The position numbers and the translations under genes are program-made. From the NCBI GenBank assembly GCA_964481435.1, contig CAYZTH010000021.1, forward strand, positions 1 through 15,733: a stretch of DNA of 15,733 nt, in the 5' to 3' direction. Under the pieces are notes generated by a model. That model made no database searches. It had not been told where the DNA came from and was given only the letters and a program-made list of their open reading frames with translations. Below are positions 14,365 through 15,733 of this stretch, piece by piece (position 1 is the first letter of the stretch; every line of letters starts with the position of its first letter). The DNA is from JAPLYB01 sp964481435. GTDB taxonomy: Archaea; Nanobdellota; Nanobdellia; Pacearchaeales; UBA284.

Positions 14365-15114
14365 ATGGGAAAAGTTATTACTGTTATCTCAGGAAAAGGA
14401 GGTGTAGGCAAGACGATAAGCGCAATCAACTTAGCTGCATCTCTGAATAAGATGAAAAAAAATGTAGTTCTTGTTGACTGCAATTTCACAACACCAAATA
14501 CCGCACTTCATCTCGGTTCTCCGATTGTTCCAGTCACTATGAATCAAGTGCTTAGTGGAAAGAAAAGAATTTACGATGCAATCTATCAGCACTACTCTGG
14601 TTTGAAGTTAGTTGCATCGAGCATCTCACTTAAGGCCCTAAAAGATATAAATCCGGCCAATCTTCCCAAAGCAATCAGGGATTTAAGAAGAATATCTGAC
14701 ATGATAATCCTAGATGGTGCAGCAGGTCTAGGAAAAGAGGCACTAATGGCTCTTGAAAATTCAGATGATATTATCATTGTAACAAACCCAGAAATGCCGG
14801 CAGTAACCGAGGCCCTAAAAACAATCAAGATGGCTGAACAGATGAAGAAAAATGTTTTGGGAGTCATAGTTACCAGAGTAAGAAAAGACGGAAAAGAGAT
14901 GAAACTAGCAGACATCACAAACCTATTAGAAAAACCAATTCTCGGAATAGTCCCAGAAGATAACTGCATCAGAGAGAGCGTGATGATTCGAGATGCAGTC
15001 ATCCATACAAGACCAAACAGCAAATCAGCAAGGAGCTACAAGAGAATAGCTGCAAAACTTGTCGGAGAGAAAATAATTGAGCCTGGATTCTTCGGAAGAT
15101 TATTTGGAATGTGA
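14365..15114 (+). CDS. minD: MinD/ParA-family positioning ATPase with membrane-targeting tail
   Basis: 249 residues. The deviant Walker A GKGGVGKT is at 10-17 with signature lysine K11 and K16. The switch I region reads VDCNFTTPNTALHLG, with D38 conserved but Asn at position 40, where E. coli MinD has Asp. The Walker B-type strand is DMIILDGAAGLG. The C-terminus ends EPGFFGRLFGM, a short amphipathic segment like the membrane-targeting sequence of MinD, so reversible membrane binding is expected. Archaeal MinD homologues can place surface machines: MinD4 of Haloferax positions archaella and pili. No MinC or MinE is nearby. Lying 2 kb from a pilus locus makes pilus positioning attractive, but this is inference; a general ParA-like role is the alternative. 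The symbol marks the family only. Confidence 0.88.
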   Translation: MGKVITVISGKGGVGKTISAINLAASLNKMKKNVVLVDCNFTTPNTALHLGSPIVPVTMNQVLSGKKRIYDAIYQHYSGLKLVASSISLKALKDINPANLPKAIRDLRRISDMIILDGAAGLGKEALMALENSDDIIIVTNPEMPAVTEALKTIKMAEQMKKNVLGVIVTRVRKDGKEMKLADITNLLEKPILGIVPEDNCIRESVMIRDAVIHTRPNSKSARSYKRIAAKLVGEKIIEPGFFGRLFGM

Positions 15115-15267
15115 GTATATAACTATAAGACTGCCGAAGCACAAATCGTCTTACTAACTGAACAACATACCTAAAAATCTCGTTCTCCTCCTCGACATCA
15201 TGAAACGTAAAAGGCATTTCCCAGAGGGAGAATCTCTAAATCCTAAAATAAATTTTTCACAGAAAAG

Positions 15268-15275
15268 TTTATAAA
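15268..15275 (+). promoter_or_regulatory. TATA box upstream of the winged-helix regulator
   Basis: TTTATAAA predicts a start near 15297 and an 88-base leader before ATG 15385. A second candidate, TTTAAAAA at 15300-15307, lies 25-26 bases before the ATG of an 11-codon open frame at 15329, so two start points are possible. The rest of the 270-base gap after the MinD-like gene (15115-15260) shows no gene or recognisable RNA. Confidence 0.4.
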
Positions 15276-15318
15276 GGACGTATATACTCTAACATATAAT
15301 TTAAAAAATAACCATTAG

Positions 15319-15364
15319 AATGCTCTAAATGAACAATAAAAGGGCATTTTGGTTAAAATCGTAA
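15319..15364 (+). promoter_or_regulatory. Leader hairpin and 11-codon upstream ORF
   Basis: AATGCTCT (15319-15326) and AGGGCATT (15341-15348) form an 8-bp stem with one G-U pair and a 14-base loop. An 11-codon frame (MNNKRAFWLKS) starts in that loop at 15329 and stops at 15364, 20 bases before the regulator's ATG. The layout resembles a leader peptide or attenuator; at this size it may be chance. Confidence 0.25.
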
Positions 15365-15384
15365 AAACATCTAAGGGGAAAAAC

Positions 15385-15654
15385 ATGGGAAAAGACGCTT
15401 TCAACACTTTTTTCAGAAAAAAGCCTGCATTAATCATAATGGCTCTAAAAAAAGGTGCGAGGATAAGATACGGATCACTTCTTGCAAAAGAAGTAGACTG
15501 CACATACAGTCATGCAGTAAAAATTCTACAGAGCCTGGAAAAATATGGCCTTGTCGCTTTTGAGAAAAAAGGCAGGATAAAATTGATTAAGCTGACAAAC
15601 AAAGGTCAGGAAGTCGCAGACAACATGCAAGAGATTCGCGACATGCTTAATTAG
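15385..15654 (+). CDS. Small winged-helix transcriptional regulator
   Basis: 89 residues from the ATG at 15385, chosen because AAGGGG lies 6 bases upstream. A TTG at 15349 would give 101 residues. A single winged-helix domain is visible: RYGSLLAKEVDCTYSHAVKI as the helix-turn-helix, SLEKYGLVAFEKKGRIKLIK as the last helix residues and wing, and LTNKGQEVADNMQEI as a C-terminal helix that could dimerise. This is the MarR/ArsR-like pattern common in archaeal regulators, without cysteine clusters or a ligand domain. It is followed 45 bases later by a near-perfect palindrome that could be its operator. The target is unknown. Confidence 0.8.
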   Translation: MGKDAFNTFFRKKPALIIMALKKGARIRYGSLLAKEVDCTYSHAVKILQSLEKYGLVAFEKKGRIKLIKLTNKGQEVADNMQEIRDMLN

Positions 15655-15698
15655 TTTAAGACCAATCCCTAAGATTAATTTTAAAAGGTTAGCAAGAA

Positions 15699-15722
15699 AT
15701 CTGTCTGTTTTAACTGACAGAT
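15699..15722. promoter_or_regulatory. Near-perfect 24-bp palindrome, possible operator or terminator
   Basis: ATCTGTC (15699-15705) and GACAGAT (15716-15722) are perfect inverted arms, with GTT/AAC continuing the symmetry inside and only one mismatched T/T pair in each half: 22 of 24 positions are symmetric. As DNA this is a plausible dimeric winged-helix binding site. As RNA it could be a terminator stem for the upstream regulator gene, though no T-run follows it. Confidence 0.4.
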
Positions 15723-15733
15723 GAATTGCGTCT

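Noticed and set aside
14592..15217. Minus-strand frames opposite and past the end of the MinD-like gene
   Set aside because: Mostly antisense to a well-conserved ATPase; the part beyond 15114 has no recognisable motif.
13170..15384. tRNA, C/D-box RNA or CRISPR repeats in the intergenic gaps
   Set aside because: No cloverleaf, no paired RUGAUGA/CUGA boxes and no regularly spaced repeats were found by eye in the gaps at 13170-13227, 13708-13838, 14277-14364 and 15115-15384.

Overview
This 15.7 kb window looks like part of an AT-rich archaeal genome, probably a small DPANN-type (Woesearchaeota/Pacearchaeota-like) lineage. The archaeal assignment rests on class III (type IV prepilin) signal peptides with Q-x-S-x-E motifs, a Sec61-beta gene, TTTATAAA/TTTAAAAA TATA boxes about 25 bases before several start codons (leaderless mRNAs), a KaiC-like ATPase, and N-glycosylation sequons crowded into the surface proteins only. 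The narrower DPANN placement is an inference from gene style and compactness.

Positions 141-11308, probably extending to 12204, form a divergent type IV pilus locus. Leftward from a short intergenic hub (6285-6406) run five proteins with pilin-like N-termini: a probable major pilin, a second E5 pilin, two proteins with Asp at +6 instead of Glu at +5 (one is a 1209-residue giant), and a last degenerate one. The giant carries a von Willebrand A (VWA) domain with an intact MIDAS, apparently split by about five propeller-like repeats. It resembles a lineage-specific counterpart of the bacterial pilus-tip protein PilY1 and is the most interesting object here. Rightward from the same hub run a fusion of a degenerate cyclophilin-like domain, a transmembrane hairpin and a winged helix; the pilus assembly ATPase; two single-module TadC/PilC-type platform proteins; and, behind its own TATA box, a KaiC-like ATPase that recalls ArlH (FlaH) of the archaellum. 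No prepilin peptidase is present.

Positions 12239-15733 are a looser set of short transcription units: a secreted Ig-like plus cupredoxin protein (leftward) whose copper site looks degenerate; a 52-residue Sec61-beta; two all-helical proteins of unknown function that appear to be tandem paralogues; a MinD/ParA-family ATPase with a C-terminal amphipathic membrane-targeting tail; and a small winged-helix regulator followed by a near-perfect 24-bp palindrome.

A working model: the pilins and giant adhesin are processed elsewhere, assembled by the ATPase and two platform proteins, possibly gated by the KaiC-like protein and the membrane-anchored winged-helix fusion, and possibly placed at a cell pole by the MinD-like ATPase. 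No tRNA, rRNA, CRISPR array, insertion sequence or prophage gene was seen.
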